Below, in pieces: positions 9,387 through 17,529 of a stretch of DNA of 64,000 nucleotides. The notes under the pieces are model-generated. The model made no database searches. It was not told the DNA's origin and saw only the letters and a list, made by a program, of their open reading frames with translations. Made by a program: the position numbers and the translations under genes. This DNA is from Bacillota bacterium (GTDB lineage Bacteria > Bacillota > UBA4882 > UBA8346): assembly GCA_023426245.1 (NCBI GenBank), contig JAFABB010000042.1:1-64000 (forward strand). Reading direction: 5' to 3'. Within the stretch, counting starts at the first letter, position 1. Each line of letters opens with the position of its first letter.

Positions 9387-10241
9387 TTAAATCGATTTAT
9401 TCATCAGAGGGATGATGCTGCGTAATTCGGCCATCAATTCCTGAAATTCAGCGATATTGATACTTTGTTCACCATCCGATAACGCCTTTTCCGGCTGAGG
9501 ATGCACTTCAACCAGTAAACCGTCCGCTCCCGCCATCACAGCGGCTTTGGCCATCGGACATACCAAAAACCGTTTTCCCGTTCCATGGCTTGGGTCTACG
9601 ATAATCGGCAGATGAGAAATTTTTTTGATCAGCGGAACCACACTTAAGTCCAAGGTATTACGGGTAGCCGTTTCAAACGTCCGGATGCCCCGTTCACACA
9701 AAATTACATTCGGATTGCCTTCGCTCAAGATATACTCCGCAGCCATCAACCATTCGTGCACGGTTGCAGACAAACCCCGTTTCAATAAAACCGGTTTATT
9801 TAATCGGCCCACCGCTTTTAACAAACTGGAGTTGCCCATGTTTCTGGCACCGATTTGAATAAGATCCGATATTTGGGCGACCGCTTCCAGTTGGTTAATC
9901 TCCATTACCTCGGTGATAACCGGTAAATCAACTTGGCCCTTGACGGACTTGATGATCGAAAAAGCCTTTTCTCCCAGTCCTTGAAAACTGTAGGGGGAGG
10001 TTCTCGGCTTATATATCCCGGCGCGGATGATATGCCCGCCGAGATTAAAAATATCTTGGGCGGTTGCTAAATATTGTGGTTCATTTTCGATGGCGCACGG
10101 TCCGGCAATAACAATAAATTTATTTCCGCCGACCACATATTTTCCGATATTCACCTGTGTATTACCGGTATGAGCACTCTTTAAAGCCAATATTTCGGTA
10201 TCACCAGTTTGGGTATACATCGAACGACGATTCGCTTCCAT
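9387..10241 (-). CDS. aroF: 3-deoxy-7-phosphoheptulonate (DAHP) synthase, AroA-beta/KDO8P-synthase-like class
   Basis: About 284 residues of the short, Bacillus/Thermotoga-type DAHP synthase, which condenses PEP with erythrose-4-phosphate at the head of the shikimate pathway. Seen: FIVIAGPCAIEN, IIRAGIYKPRTSPYSFQG, LPVITEVME, IQIGARNMGN, KPVLLKRGLSAT, ILCERGIRTFE and PIIVDPSHGTGKR. No N-terminal chorismate-mutase domain, and no ACT or ferredoxin-like regulatory domain of the usual length. That suggests weak feedback control, which suits a gene dedicated to siderophore supply. Start: ATG 10241 gives the better spacing after GGAGG; ATG 10244 and a TTG at 10259 are alternatives. It lies between dhbA and dhbC, a position not found in the B. 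subtilis dhb operon. Confidence 0.95.
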   Translation of the reverse strand: MEANRRSMYTQTGDTEILALKSAHTGNTQVNIGKYVVGGNKFIVIAGPCAIENEPQYLATAQDIFNLGGHIIRAGIYKPRTSPYSFQGLGEKAFSIIKSVKGQVDLPVITEVMEINQLEAVAQISDLIQIGARNMGNSSLLKAVGRLNKPVLLKRGLSATVHEWLMAAEYILSEGNPNVILCERGIRTFETATRNTLDLSVVPLIKKISHLPIIVDPSHGTGKRFLVCPMAKAAVMAGADGLLVEVHPQPEKALSDGEQSINIAEFQELMAELRSIIPLMNKSI

Positions 10242-10295
10242 CATAATCCTCCATTTCAATGAAATGTTTTAGATAAAAAGCCCATCGAGAGCTTC

Positions 10296-11081
10296 TTAAA
10301 CGCCTAAAGTAGCTCCGCCATCCACACAGATGTCATTCATGGTAATATGGTTGGCCCGGTCTGAAACCAAAAAGAGAACGGCATCGGCTATATCAGAAGG
10401 GGTGGCGATTTTTTTCAGCGGAATTCCCAATTTAAAGATTTCCAGTGTACCGGCAATGACAGTGGCGGCCCCATTCTCATCTTTCCACAGCGACCGCTGC
10501 ATTTCCGTATCCGTAGACCCCGGTGAAACGATATTGCAACGAATATTATGCTGGGCCAGTTCCAATCCCAAGCATTTGGTAAACATCGCGGCAGCCGCCT
10601 TCGAAGCCGCATAAGCCGCCATTGATATCCGGGGAACTTTGGCCGCATTGGAGCCCACCGTCACAATTGAACCTTTTTGACGCGTCACCATGTACTTACT
10701 CACCGCCCGCGCTACATGAAAAACTCCCGTTGCGTTCACTGCCAAAGTCCGCTCCCAATCCTGATCACTCAATGAATCAATTGCACCCGTATGCAGCACG
10801 CCGGCGGTATTGACTAAAATCTCAATGGGCCCCATGTTGCGCTCAATTAAATCGACGGCGGCATCAACCGCCCTGCTGTCAGTTACATCTACCGGAAAAG
10901 CTTGTACATTGCATCCTGCGGATTGCAATTCATGTACAAAACCGTTAAGTTTGGTTGCCTGGCGATCGAGCACGGCAACCATTACGCCGGATGCGGCCAA
11001 GGCCCGAACGATAGATTCTCCGATGCCTTGCGCACCCCCCGTGACAAGCGCAATCTTCCCTGTTATTTTTGAAAGACTCAT
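10296..11081 (-). CDS. dhbA: 2,3-dihydro-2,3-dihydroxybenzoate dehydrogenase (DhbA/EntA)
   Basis: Short-chain dehydrogenase, 261 residues. It oxidises 2,3-dihydro-DHB to 2,3-DHB with NAD+. Seen: the Rossmann motif TGGAQGIGES, the structural NTAG, catalytic Ser in IVTVGSNAAKVPR, catalytic Tyr-Lys in AAYAASKAA, SPGSTDTEMQRSLW (close to EntA/DhbA) and the terminal CVDGGATLGV. First gene of the operon: start ATG 11081 after AAGGAGATGG, with the presumed promoter and iron box just upstream. The SDR family is broad; the specific assignment rests on the SPGSTDTEMQ signature and the operon. Confidence 0.95.
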   Translation of the reverse strand: MSLSKITGKIALVTGGAQGIGESIVRALAASGVMVAVLDRQATKLNGFVHELQSAGCNVQAFPVDVTDSRAVDAAVDLIERNMGPIEILVNTAGVLHTGAIDSLSDQDWERTLAVNATGVFHVARAVSKYMVTRQKGSIVTVGSNAAKVPRISMAAYAASKAAAAMFTKCLGLELAQHNIRCNIVSPGSTDTEMQRSLWKDENGAATVIAGTLEIFKLGIPLKKIATPSDIADAVLFLVSDRANHITMNDICVDGGATLGV

Positions 11082-11117
11082 CCGACCATCTCCTTATAAA
11101 TTGAAGAAAACGATTAG

Positions 11118-11136
11118 TTAGTTTAGACTAACTTTT
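11118..11136 (-). promoter_or_regulatory. Candidate DtxR/IdeR-type iron box upstream of dhbA
   Basis: On the plus strand the 19 bases read TTAGTTTAGACTAACTTTT. Compared with the DtxR/IdeR consensus TTAGGTTAGGCTAACCTAA I count 14 of 19 matches. Its core is the inverted repeat GTTAGT-TTAG-ACTAAC (11117-11132). It lies 37 bp upstream of the dhbA start, where a repressor would block the promoter; a CTGACA (-35-like) sits at its upstream side on the minus strand, but no good -10 is apparent. Pattern match by eye only. Confidence 0.45.
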
Positions 11137-11234
11137 TGTCAGAAAAACATTACCTTTCATCGAATCCTTTATTTCAACATTTAAAATTCATGCTGTCTTT
11201 TTATTGTGAACATTTTCCAATAACTTGTAATTAA

Positions 11235-11249
11235 TGATAACAATTTTCC
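11235..11249 (-). promoter_or_regulatory. Candidate Fur box upstream of the dhb operon
   Basis: TGATAACAATTTTCC on the plus strand against the 7-1-7 Fur consensus TGATAATNATTATCA: 11 of 14 defined positions match. It is about 155 bp upstream of dhbA, further than expected for a simple repressor site, and this AT-rich region makes chance matches likely. Listed because Fur is the usual controller of dhb genes in Firmicutes. Confidence 0.35.
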
Positions 11250-11377
11250 TATAAATTGTTTTGAACTATATTGCAATTCTTGCAATTATATTTAACAAAT
11301 TTTGGAATCGATTTCAAGGCTAACTTAGTTTCCCGTTCCGTGCTGGTCTTGAAGTATCATTACATCCTCAAAACTTT

Positions 11378-11739
11378 CTAAAACAATTGCCGACCGGGTT
11401 TCATCCCCGCAATGGCTGGTAGCTTGAAGCATTTATAGTCACCATCCCCGGTAGCTTTCAGCAGTACCCGGGATAATAAAAAATAAAGCCTTTGAAAACC
11501 GGACCATTACCATCTTTACAAATAGGCTCCCCCGGCTTAAAACCGTTTATTTGTCCGAAGTGGACGACCCCGATCCGTCCGGGAGCAGGGATCGGCTGTA
11601 CGTTTGAATGTAAACAAATGGCATTCGGTTCATGAACAATACTTGACCTTTCATACGAATCCCAATTTAAGCGCCCTGAATAGGGATTCTCACCGGCTGC
11701 TGTTATCCTTGCTACTTTAGCCGGTATGGAAGGGATAGG
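11378..11739 (-). pseudogene. Decayed gene of unknown family (no start, one frameshift)
   Basis: Reading the minus strand from 11739 gives about 80 protein-like codons containing SIPAKVARITAAGENPYSG, LNWDSYERSSIVHEPNAIC, PIPAPGRIGVVHFGQINGF and KPGEPICKDGNGPVFKGF. It then meets TGA at 11460-11458. Shifting frame at the T-rich run near 11485 continues the sense as RVLLKATGDGDYKCFKLPA then IAGMKPGRQLF and a TAG at 11380-11378. A stop (TAA, 11742-11740) precedes the first codon and no ATG/GTG/TTG starts it, so the 5' end is lost. I do not recognise the family. The rest of this 816-bp gap (11140-11377 and 11740-11897) is AT-rich and holds the flanking promoters only. Confidence 0.5.
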
Positions 11740-11897
11740 TTATTTCTTTTAAAAACACCGAGCAATTTTAAATTAAGAAAATTTAGATTAGACAAACACC
11801 CTGCACAATTTTGAAAGGGTATTTTTTACGGATAACGAATATTTATTTGAATAAAAAAGTAGATTGTTACCATTCCATACAAAGAGAGGAATAATCA

Positions 11898-13313
11898 ATG
11901 AAAAAAACATTCGTGGGGTTTATTTTTTTGTTTTTGTTGATTTTAAGTGTTCATGCCAAAGGGTTAAATCCTAGGGATTTTCAATTTTATAGCAAAGATA
12001 TCGGAATTGCGCTCCAGTTCCCGGGCGAGTGGCAAATTTTTACCGATGAAAAAGGAGCTCCGGATTTTTTTAAAGAGTTGCTTAAAAATCGGACGACTAA
12101 AAATGACCCTTCATTTTTAGGGATGAAAAAAAACCAAAATGCCTTCACCCGGTTAACAGTGGAAAAATATGACGCTTCGCTGGATGAATATGTTCAATTA
12201 TTTGAAATGATGCTGAAAAACTCAAACATCATAGTGGTTTCCGAAACTTTTTCTGAGGATAAAAATAATGCAACGGTAGTCTATTATTCCAAAGTCAATA
12301 ATCTCCCTGTTCAATTTGTCGATTATATTATCATCAATAACGGGTATGCAATACGGTTAAGTTTTTGGTCTCTAGAGTCCATGTTCAATAACCAAGTAAA
12401 CCAATTTAACGCCATAGCGCAAGAAGCTTTATTTTATGTCAAACCGGATAAAAACAATTGGGTTCCCCTGTGGGCCAATGTAAAAATTGCCAATAGGCAA
12501 GCAGCACCGGTTGTCCTAAACAACTATAAATATATGTTTTTTTCAGTGAAAAGCAAAACAAATACTGTTTATTTAATGGGTTCGATCCATATTGGAAAAA
12601 GCAGTTTTTATCCTTTTCCCGAAAGGATTGAAAAAGCATTTTCAAACACCAACAATATCGTAGTGGAAGTTGACCCGAATTCAAAAGAAAACGCCGAGAA
12701 AATACGCAATGTCGGCTCCTATGCTTATCTTGAGGATAATAAAACATTAAAAGATGTGTTGTCCAAAGAGCTTTATAGCGCTTTAGAAACCAATCTATCC
12801 CATTACAACCTTCCTATGGATAAAATAGCCCGTTTAAAGCCCTGGATGGCGGCATCTTCTCTGGAAATGCTAAAAATGATGTCCTTGGGCTATGTAGCGG
12901 ACAGTGGAACCGAAAAATATTTTTTAGGGAAAGCGAAAGATAAAAAGATTTTTGAATTAGAGTCTTTTGAGGAACAAATGAAGATTTTTGACAGCATTGA
13001 CGGTAATTTATACTTAACAATGACCTTGCTCTCCCTTTCTTCAATGGAAAAAGAATTGGACAATTTAATTGAAAGTTGGAAAAATCAAGACTTAAAAACA
13101 TTAGAGCGAATAACCATGAAAGGTATCGAGGATTCCCATCAAAAAGAGTATTTTGATAAATTATACTTCAATCGAAATATTACAATGACTGAAAAAATTA
13201 AGAGTTATCTTGGTCAAGATGAAAACTATTTTGTAATCGTGGGTTCAGGCCATCTGGTTGGAGAGAAAGGGATTCTGGCTCTGCTAAAAAAAGCCGGTTA
13301 TCAAGTGGAGTAA
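11898..13313 (+). CDS. Secreted TraB/GumN-family protein with an extra N-terminal domain
   Basis: 471 residues, one of the few plus-strand genes. Signal peptide residues 1-21 (MKKTFVGFIFLFLLILSVHA). Residues ~25-175 form an unassigned domain beginning with a GIALQFPGEWQIF stretch, resembling PsbP-like/lipoprotein N-domains. Residues ~205-471 are the TraB/GumN domain: VYLMGSIHIGKSSFYPF (first conserved GS-H motif), VVEVDPNS, LKPWMAAS, GTEKYFLGKAKDKKIFELES and the terminal VGSGHLVGEKGILALLKKAGY. Members of this family (TIKI-like fold) are metal-dependent proteases in animals; bacterial roles are mostly unknown. Start ATG 11898 follows AGAGAGG. Followed at once by a strong terminator, so monocistronic. 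Confidence 0.85.
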   Translation: MKKTFVGFIFLFLLILSVHAKGLNPRDFQFYSKDIGIALQFPGEWQIFTDEKGAPDFFKELLKNRTTKNDPSFLGMKKNQNAFTRLTVEKYDASLDEYVQLFEMMLKNSNIIVVSETFSEDKNNATVVYYSKVNNLPVQFVDYIIINNGYAIRLSFWSLESMFNNQVNQFNAIAQEALFYVKPDKNNWVPLWANVKIANRQAAPVVLNNYKYMFFSVKSKTNTVYLMGSIHIGKSSFYPFPERIEKAFSNTNNIVVEVDPNSKENAEKIRNVGSYAYLEDNKTLKDVLSKELYSALETNLSHYNLPMDKIARLKPWMAASSLEMLKMMSLGYVADSGTEKYFLGKAKDKKIFELESFEEQMKIFDSIDGNLYLTMTLLSLSSMEKELDNLIESWKNQDLKTLERITMKGIEDSHQKEYFDKLYFNRNITMTEKIKSYLGQDENYFVIVGSGHLVGEKGILALLKKAGYQVE

Positions 13314-13352
13314 AAGGTTTCTATGTTATTGCAAATACCATCGTAGTACAAA

Positions 13353-13375
13353 GCCGTCGCCCTGACGGCCTTTTT
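13353..13375 (+). terminator. Rho-independent terminator after the TraB/GumN gene
   Basis: GCCGTC-GCCCT-GACGGC followed by CTTTTTATT, 40 bp past the stop of the plus-strand gene. Confidence 0.85.
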
Positions 13376-13472
13376 ATTACCTCCCTCATTGGATCGGATA
13401 ATTCCCCCCCATTTCACCTTCCTCCCGGCCCTTGAGCGCTTGACTGTGGGTACGAATTTCCTTTTGGGATAG

Positions 13473-13502
13473 CCCCCTTTGTTTGTGAGCAAATAAAGGG
13501 GG
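13473..13502. other. Hairpin, terminator-like
   Basis: CCCCCTTT (13473-13480) pairs perfectly with AAAGGGGG (13495-13502) across a 14-base loop; AATTTT follows on the plus strand. Weak as a terminator because the T run is short. Confidence 0.4.
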
Positions 13503-13810
13503 AATTTTGATTGTATTCAAATTGAATACGAATATATTGTTTGTTAAGTTTTTTCGCTGTAAAAGGTGAGGCTTGTATCAAATCAGGATAACCCGATATC
13601 TGAAAACTTACATGTCCAAACTCCAATTCAAGGATCATTCCATAATTTGTAACAGCAATAACAATTTTTTCTTCATCGTGAGGCCACCTTGCTCAAATCC
13701 CTCTGTATCTTCGGAAACTTGAGGATATCGCTGTCTTTAGGACAAAATTTGGTTTGCTGTTCCAGGCCAGAAAAAGCTCTCTCTGGATAGAATTCCTCGA
13801 TTCGATTCAT
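13503..13810 (-). pseudogene. Possible decayed gene of unknown family
   Basis: Two coding-like minus-strand pieces in different frames abut here. The first runs from an ATG at 13810 to TGA at 13675-13673 (46 codons, including EEFYPERAFSGLEQQTKFC and DILKFPKIQRDLSKV). The second runs from about 13692 to 13503 and includes DEEKIVIAVTNYGMILELE and FGHVSFQISGYPDLIQASPF. A one-base shift near 13680 would join them. No family recognised, no strong ribosome site. This occupies most of the 575-bp space between the TraB/GumN gene and the GH127 gene. Confidence 0.3.
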
Positions 13811-13840
13811 TGGAATCAATTAATATATAACCAAGGATGC

Positions 13841-13875
13841 GTAAAGGCCTCCAACCTAAAGTTGGAGGCCTTTAC
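13841..13875 (-). terminator. Strong hairpin at the 3' end of the GH127 gene
   Basis: GTAAAGGCCTCCAAC (13841-13855) and its exact complement GTTGGAGGCCTTTAC (13861-13875) around a 5-base loop, 14 bp past the GH127 stop. A 15-bp perfect stem without a clear U-run after it: terminator or 3'-end protecting structure. Confidence 0.65.
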
Positions 13876-13888
13876 TAAAAAAACCTGG

Positions 13889-16800
13889 TTATTGCACAAT
13901 AATTGTTGCCGTCTTCCTGTCGGATAACTGGCCGTCGTATACAGTAAACTGAACTGTATAAGTTCCTACGGTAGTAGGCGCCCAACTAAATTTGCCGGTG
14001 CCGGAAAGAAAACTGGCACCAGAGGGTAAGTTGTCGGCCGAGTAAGTCAAGATGTCACCGTCTGAATCCGTCGCCTTAACGGTAAATGAAATCAGCTTCC
14101 CAACCTTCACGGTGTGACTTGGGATGACGCTCATAACCGGCGGCCGGTTGCTGCCAGGATAGACCGTGATGACAGCCGGAGCCGTCACACTGATCTGTTC
14201 GTCGCTGACCGTGAATAACACGGTATAGCTACCGGTGACGGTCTGCGGCCAATTGAACGACTGAGTGACCGGGTCAAAGTTTGCCCCTGCGGGTAGATTA
14301 GCCGCGGAATAAGTCAAACTATCGCCGTCGGGATCGCAGGCATTGACCTTGAAGCTGAGGGCATCACCGGTGGTATCGACAAAGTTGGCTAACGTGGCTA
14401 TGACCGGTGGCCGGTTGACATTATTGACCACGATGTTCGCCGTGACCGGTACGCTTGCTGTTCCGTCACTCACCATCAATTGCAGGGCATAGGTCCCGGC
14501 TTGGGTATAATCCGGTACCCAGTTGAAACTGCCGCTGGCCGGATCAAAACTGGCCCCTGCCGGTAGATTGCTGGCGGAATAAGAGATGATGTCGAAATCG
14601 GGGTCACTGGCCTTAAGCTTAAAACTGAGCAGTTTCCCTTCATCAACAGCATACTTGGGAAGCGTCGCCGCCACCGGCGGATTATTGGTGAGGGTTAACG
14701 CGACATTCGTATAAACCGAGTAACGGCTGTAGGATAAATAGAACGGCTTTAGGGTAAGTCCGTTGCTGGTAAAGGTTAGACTACCGGGATCGCCGGTGAT
14801 TCCTGAAAGTGACTGGCCGAAAGCATCGGCAGCCTGCAGAGTCGTCGCCCGCCAGTTGCTGGTATTGACGGAAGATTCCTGGAAGGCCAACAATACTGGA
14901 CCGTCAAAGATAGTGGCGATATTAGGCTGATCCATAACCCGGCTCAGATAGAAGTGGAACGGCATTTTAAGATAAATAGTATCGCCGTCGACCCAGGTCC
15001 GGCTCAAGGTGAGATATGTACCTGGCGTCGCTTGCACCGTCTGGGTTACTCCATTGATCTTGACATCGAAGCCGTTGGTCGCCCACGCCGGGACCCGCAC
15101 TTTGATGTCAAACCTGCCACCGCCGTTAATCGTCAGGGTGCTATTATCGGCATAAGGATAATTGGTGGCCTGGGTGACGATGACATTTCGCTCGTTCCAA
15201 GTGACGGTGGATGGAATATAGAGATTGACATACAGAGTTGTATTGTCAATGTCTTTGAAATAAATGGAATCCTGGAGCTTGGTGTTGCTCTCCAACCCGG
15301 TGCCGTTGCAACAGCTGAAACCATTCATATTGACGTTGCCGAAACTTTTGGATTGGCCAATATGATCAATGGGGATATGATAAGTATTGCCGGCATCATT
15401 TTGAGCTACCGAAGCCAGGATATCGTTATAAAGAGCCCGCTCATAATAATCCATATACTTAGGATCCTGGTCGTGCATGAAAAGCTGACGGGTCAGTTTC
15501 AGCAAGTTATAAGTACCGCAGGTCTCGTTCTGTCCGGAGGTATTAAAACCATTGCTGTAAAGGGTGTTAGGCTGCGCCGTAAAATTTTCGCTGTTATTGG
15601 GATTCCTGGCGCCAGCCGTGCCGCCGATACTGTATCCATAGCTGTTGATCACCATATCCCAGAAATTTGCGGCAACATCATAATATTTTCTCTCGCCGCA
15701 GGCGTCATATTCCCTAAGAGCCCCGGTCATCTGCGGGATGTGCTGGTTGGCGTGCAAGCCGCGGAAGTTGTCTACATTTTGGGCCAGGCCGCCGCTTTGG
15801 GCGGTGCCCCCATAGAAGACATTCATATTGTCGAACATCTTGGCCGCAGCCAGGTAGCGCTGATCGCCGGTATACTGATACAACTTGGCCAAGACTTCAT
15901 TCATCCCTCCATATTCACCGGCGATATAGGTGCTCCACATTCTGATCAGCGTAGCCTGCGGGACTCTACTCAGGCGTTGATATACCCAAAGGCCCATGCC
16001 CTTGGCAATGGTCAAAGCTTTCTCATTGCCTTCCAGAGTGTAGGCATCCAGCAATCCGGCAATGATCTTATGCATGGTATAGTATGGAGCCCAAACATTA
16101 TTATTACCGCTACCGTAAGTGGCACCGTTTTCCAACATGATAAACTGGTCGGGAGGGTAGGCGCTGAGGAAACCTTCACCCCAGTTCCAATAGTCGGTCC
16201 GGATCCCGGTAGTGGTAAGGTCGGAATTATAGTTGCTCTTGCCGGGTCCATACGGAATGGTGGCCGGATCGGCATTAATAGGACCGCCATTATAAGCCGG
16301 TTTACCGGACATCTGGGAGAGTGTATATAAATTGTCGACCAGATAGTCCAGCTTCTGCCGGAATTGGGCTTGAAGGTTCACATCATAGGCGCTGCTGGCA
16401 TAAGCCTGCGCCAGGGCGGACAGATAATGGCCTGTGGCATGGCCGCGCAGCTTGGTTGTTTGGGTATCCCAGCCGCCCAGGGCAACTGCTCCCGCCGGCT
16501 GGGGCTGGCCAAAGGTATTTCTGAACATATACAGGAAGCTGTCGGGTTTGGCCAGATTTAACAGACCATTAAAGAACTTATTGCGGTTCAGGATAAACTG
16601 GGAGTCCTTTCCGTTGCTCTGTTGATTCAAAAGCACGTTACCCAAGGGGAATGCTTCCACTGTCACCGGCATTACGACAGGAGAACCGGCGGCCTCCACA
16701 ATCACGGTCGCTTTGGGTGTAAAACCAGTGCCGGGTACAGTACCGGTAATGGTATAGGTACCCATCGTAAGAACCTGGCTGTTATCGGTGGGAGCGGGCC

Positions 16801-17005
16801 AATTGACCCGTACCAACGGACCCGGCACAGTACTGGAGTATGTACCAGGAATGTAGTAAGGCAGGTGTGGCAAAACGCCAACTTGGGTTTCCACCGTGAT
16901 ATCGGGCACCCCGAGCAACCGGGGAACTGCAAAGACCGGAGTTGCCAAAACTAACAATCCGATAACTACGATTAAAGCAAACAAAGTGAAAATGATTCTT
17001 TTCAA
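13889..17005 (-). CDS. Secreted GH127-type (DUF1680) beta-L-arabinofuranosidase-like protein with three C-terminal He_PIG modules
   Basis: About 1038 residues. Signal peptide at the N-terminus (KRIIFTLFALIVVIGLLVLA). Residues ~40-115 hold a Big_4-like domain (TYTITGTVPGTGF). Residues ~115-740 are the GH127/DUF1680 barrel: RGHATGHYLSALA, NVWAPYYTMHKIIAGLLDA, NETCGTYNLLKL (Glu and Cys, ~res 490) and FSCCNGTGLES (two Cys, ~res 565). These match the Glu plus three Cys zinc site of HypBA1-type arabinofuranosidases, where one Cys is the nucleophile. Residues ~770-1038 are three cadherin/He_PIG-like repeats. Start: TTG at 17005, seven bases after AGGGAGGG; an in-frame ATG at 17026 lies inside that ribosome site. 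No LPXTG or SLH motif. Other DUF1680 families (GH137, GH146) cannot be excluded. Confidence 0.85.
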   Translation of the reverse strand: MKRIIFTLFALIVVIGLLVLATPVFAVPRLLGVPDITVETQVGVLPHLPYYIPGTYSSTVPGPLVRVNWPAPTDNSQVLTMGTYTITGTVPGTGFTPKATVIVEAAGSPVVMPVTVEAFPLGNVLLNQQSNGKDSQFILNRNKFFNGLLNLAKPDSFLYMFRNTFGQPQPAGAVALGGWDTQTTKLRGHATGHYLSALAQAYASSAYDVNLQAQFRQKLDYLVDNLYTLSQMSGKPAYNGGPINADPATIPYGPGKSNYNSDLTTTGIRTDYWNWGEGFLSAYPPDQFIMLENGATYGSGNNNVWAPYYTMHKIIAGLLDAYTLEGNEKALTIAKGMGLWVYQRLSRVPQATLIRMWSTYIAGEYGGMNEVLAKLYQYTGDQRYLAAAKMFDNMNVFYGGTAQSGGLAQNVDNFRGLHANQHIPQMTGALREYDACGERKYYDVAANFWDMVINSYGYSIGGTAGARNPNNSENFTAQPNTLYSNGFNTSGQNETCGTYNLLKLTRQLFMHDQDPKYMDYYERALYNDILASVAQNDAGNTYHIPIDHIGQSKSFGNVNMNGFSCCNGTGLESNTKLQDSIYFKDIDNTTLYVNLYIPSTVTWNERNVIVTQATNYPYADNSTLTINGGGRFDIKVRVPAWATNGFDVKINGVTQTVQATPGTYLTLSRTWVDGDTIYLKMPFHFYLSRVMDQPNIATIFDGPVLLAFQESSVNTSNWRATTLQAADAFGQSLSGITGDPGSLTFTSNGLTLKPFYLSYSRYSVYTNVALTLTNNPPVAATLPKYAVDEGKLLSFKLKASDPDFDIISYSASNLPAGASFDPASGSFNWVPDYTQAGTYALQLMVSDGTASVPVTANIVVNNVNRPPVIATLANFVDTTGDALSFKVNACDPDGDSLTYSAANLPAGANFDPVTQSFNWPQTVTGSYTVLFTVSDEQISVTAPAVITVYPGSNRPPVMSVIPSHTVKVGKLISFTVKATDSDGDILTYSADNLPSGASFLSGTGKFSWAPTTVGTYTVQFTVYDGQLSDRKTATIIVQ

Positions 17006-17048
17006 ATAAGATCCCTCCCTCTCCATTTTCTATTTTGGGCTTGCCGAA

Positions 17049-17250
17049 CTATTGCACAATAACCGTTGCTATTTTGCTGTCACTCAATTGGCCGTCGCTA
17101 ACCGTGAATTGCACGGTGTACGTTCCGGCAACTGTCGGCATCCAGCTAAACTTGCCGGTTGCCTGATTAAAGCTGGCACCATCCGGATCACTAGTCTTGA
17201 TGGTCGAATTGGGCCTTCCTAATAACAAACTGTAACCTTTTTGCCTTCAC
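17049..17250 (-). pseudogene. Almost completely deleted fifth glycosidase gene: start region joined to C-terminal tail
   Basis: A ribosome site (GGAGG, 17259-17255) and GTG start (17250) lead into KAKRLQFVIRK, a typical signal-peptide start, which then runs out of frame to a stop. In another frame the last ~45 codons are the end of a He_PIG repeat: TSDPDGASFNQATGKFSW, then TVAGTYTVQFTVSDGQLS, then IATVIVQ and TAG at 17051-17049. Even inside the repeat the piece between DPDG and GASF is missing. The ending matches the four neighbouring glycosidases. So this is the scar of a deleted family member rather than a gene. Confidence 0.8.
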
Positions 17251-17428
17251 TTCACCTCCATCAAGATTCAATAGCCAAATATGAGAATCGCCCCTAATAA
17301 TTACCATATTTTGACACGATGCTCCTCATTAGAATTACTGATTTGGATTGAATTTTATAATGGGCTATTTTTTTTTATCATGTAATTTTTTCGATACAAT
17401 TCAAAGAGAAAGTTGAAATAGTAATCAC

Positions 17429-17463
17429 AACAAAAAGACCCCCGGGAAAAGGGTCTTTTTGTT
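17429..17463 (-). terminator. Terminator after the GH3 gene
   Basis: AACAAAAAGACCC (17429-17441) pairs perfectly with GGGTCTTTTTGTT (17451-17463). The stem ends in A/T runs on both strands, so it can act in both directions. 66 bp past the GH3 stop. Confidence 0.8.
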
Positions 17464-17529
17464 AATCCACTATCATGGGAGTCGACCGGCTATTCTTGGC
17501 CATTCATTATTGAATGAACCCAGGAATTG

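Noticed and set aside
14954..16330. 458-codon plus-strand frame opposite the GH127 gene.
   Set aside because: Antisense shadow: the minus strand encodes a complete GH127 with catalytic residues, and the plus frame has no ribosome site or family resemblance.
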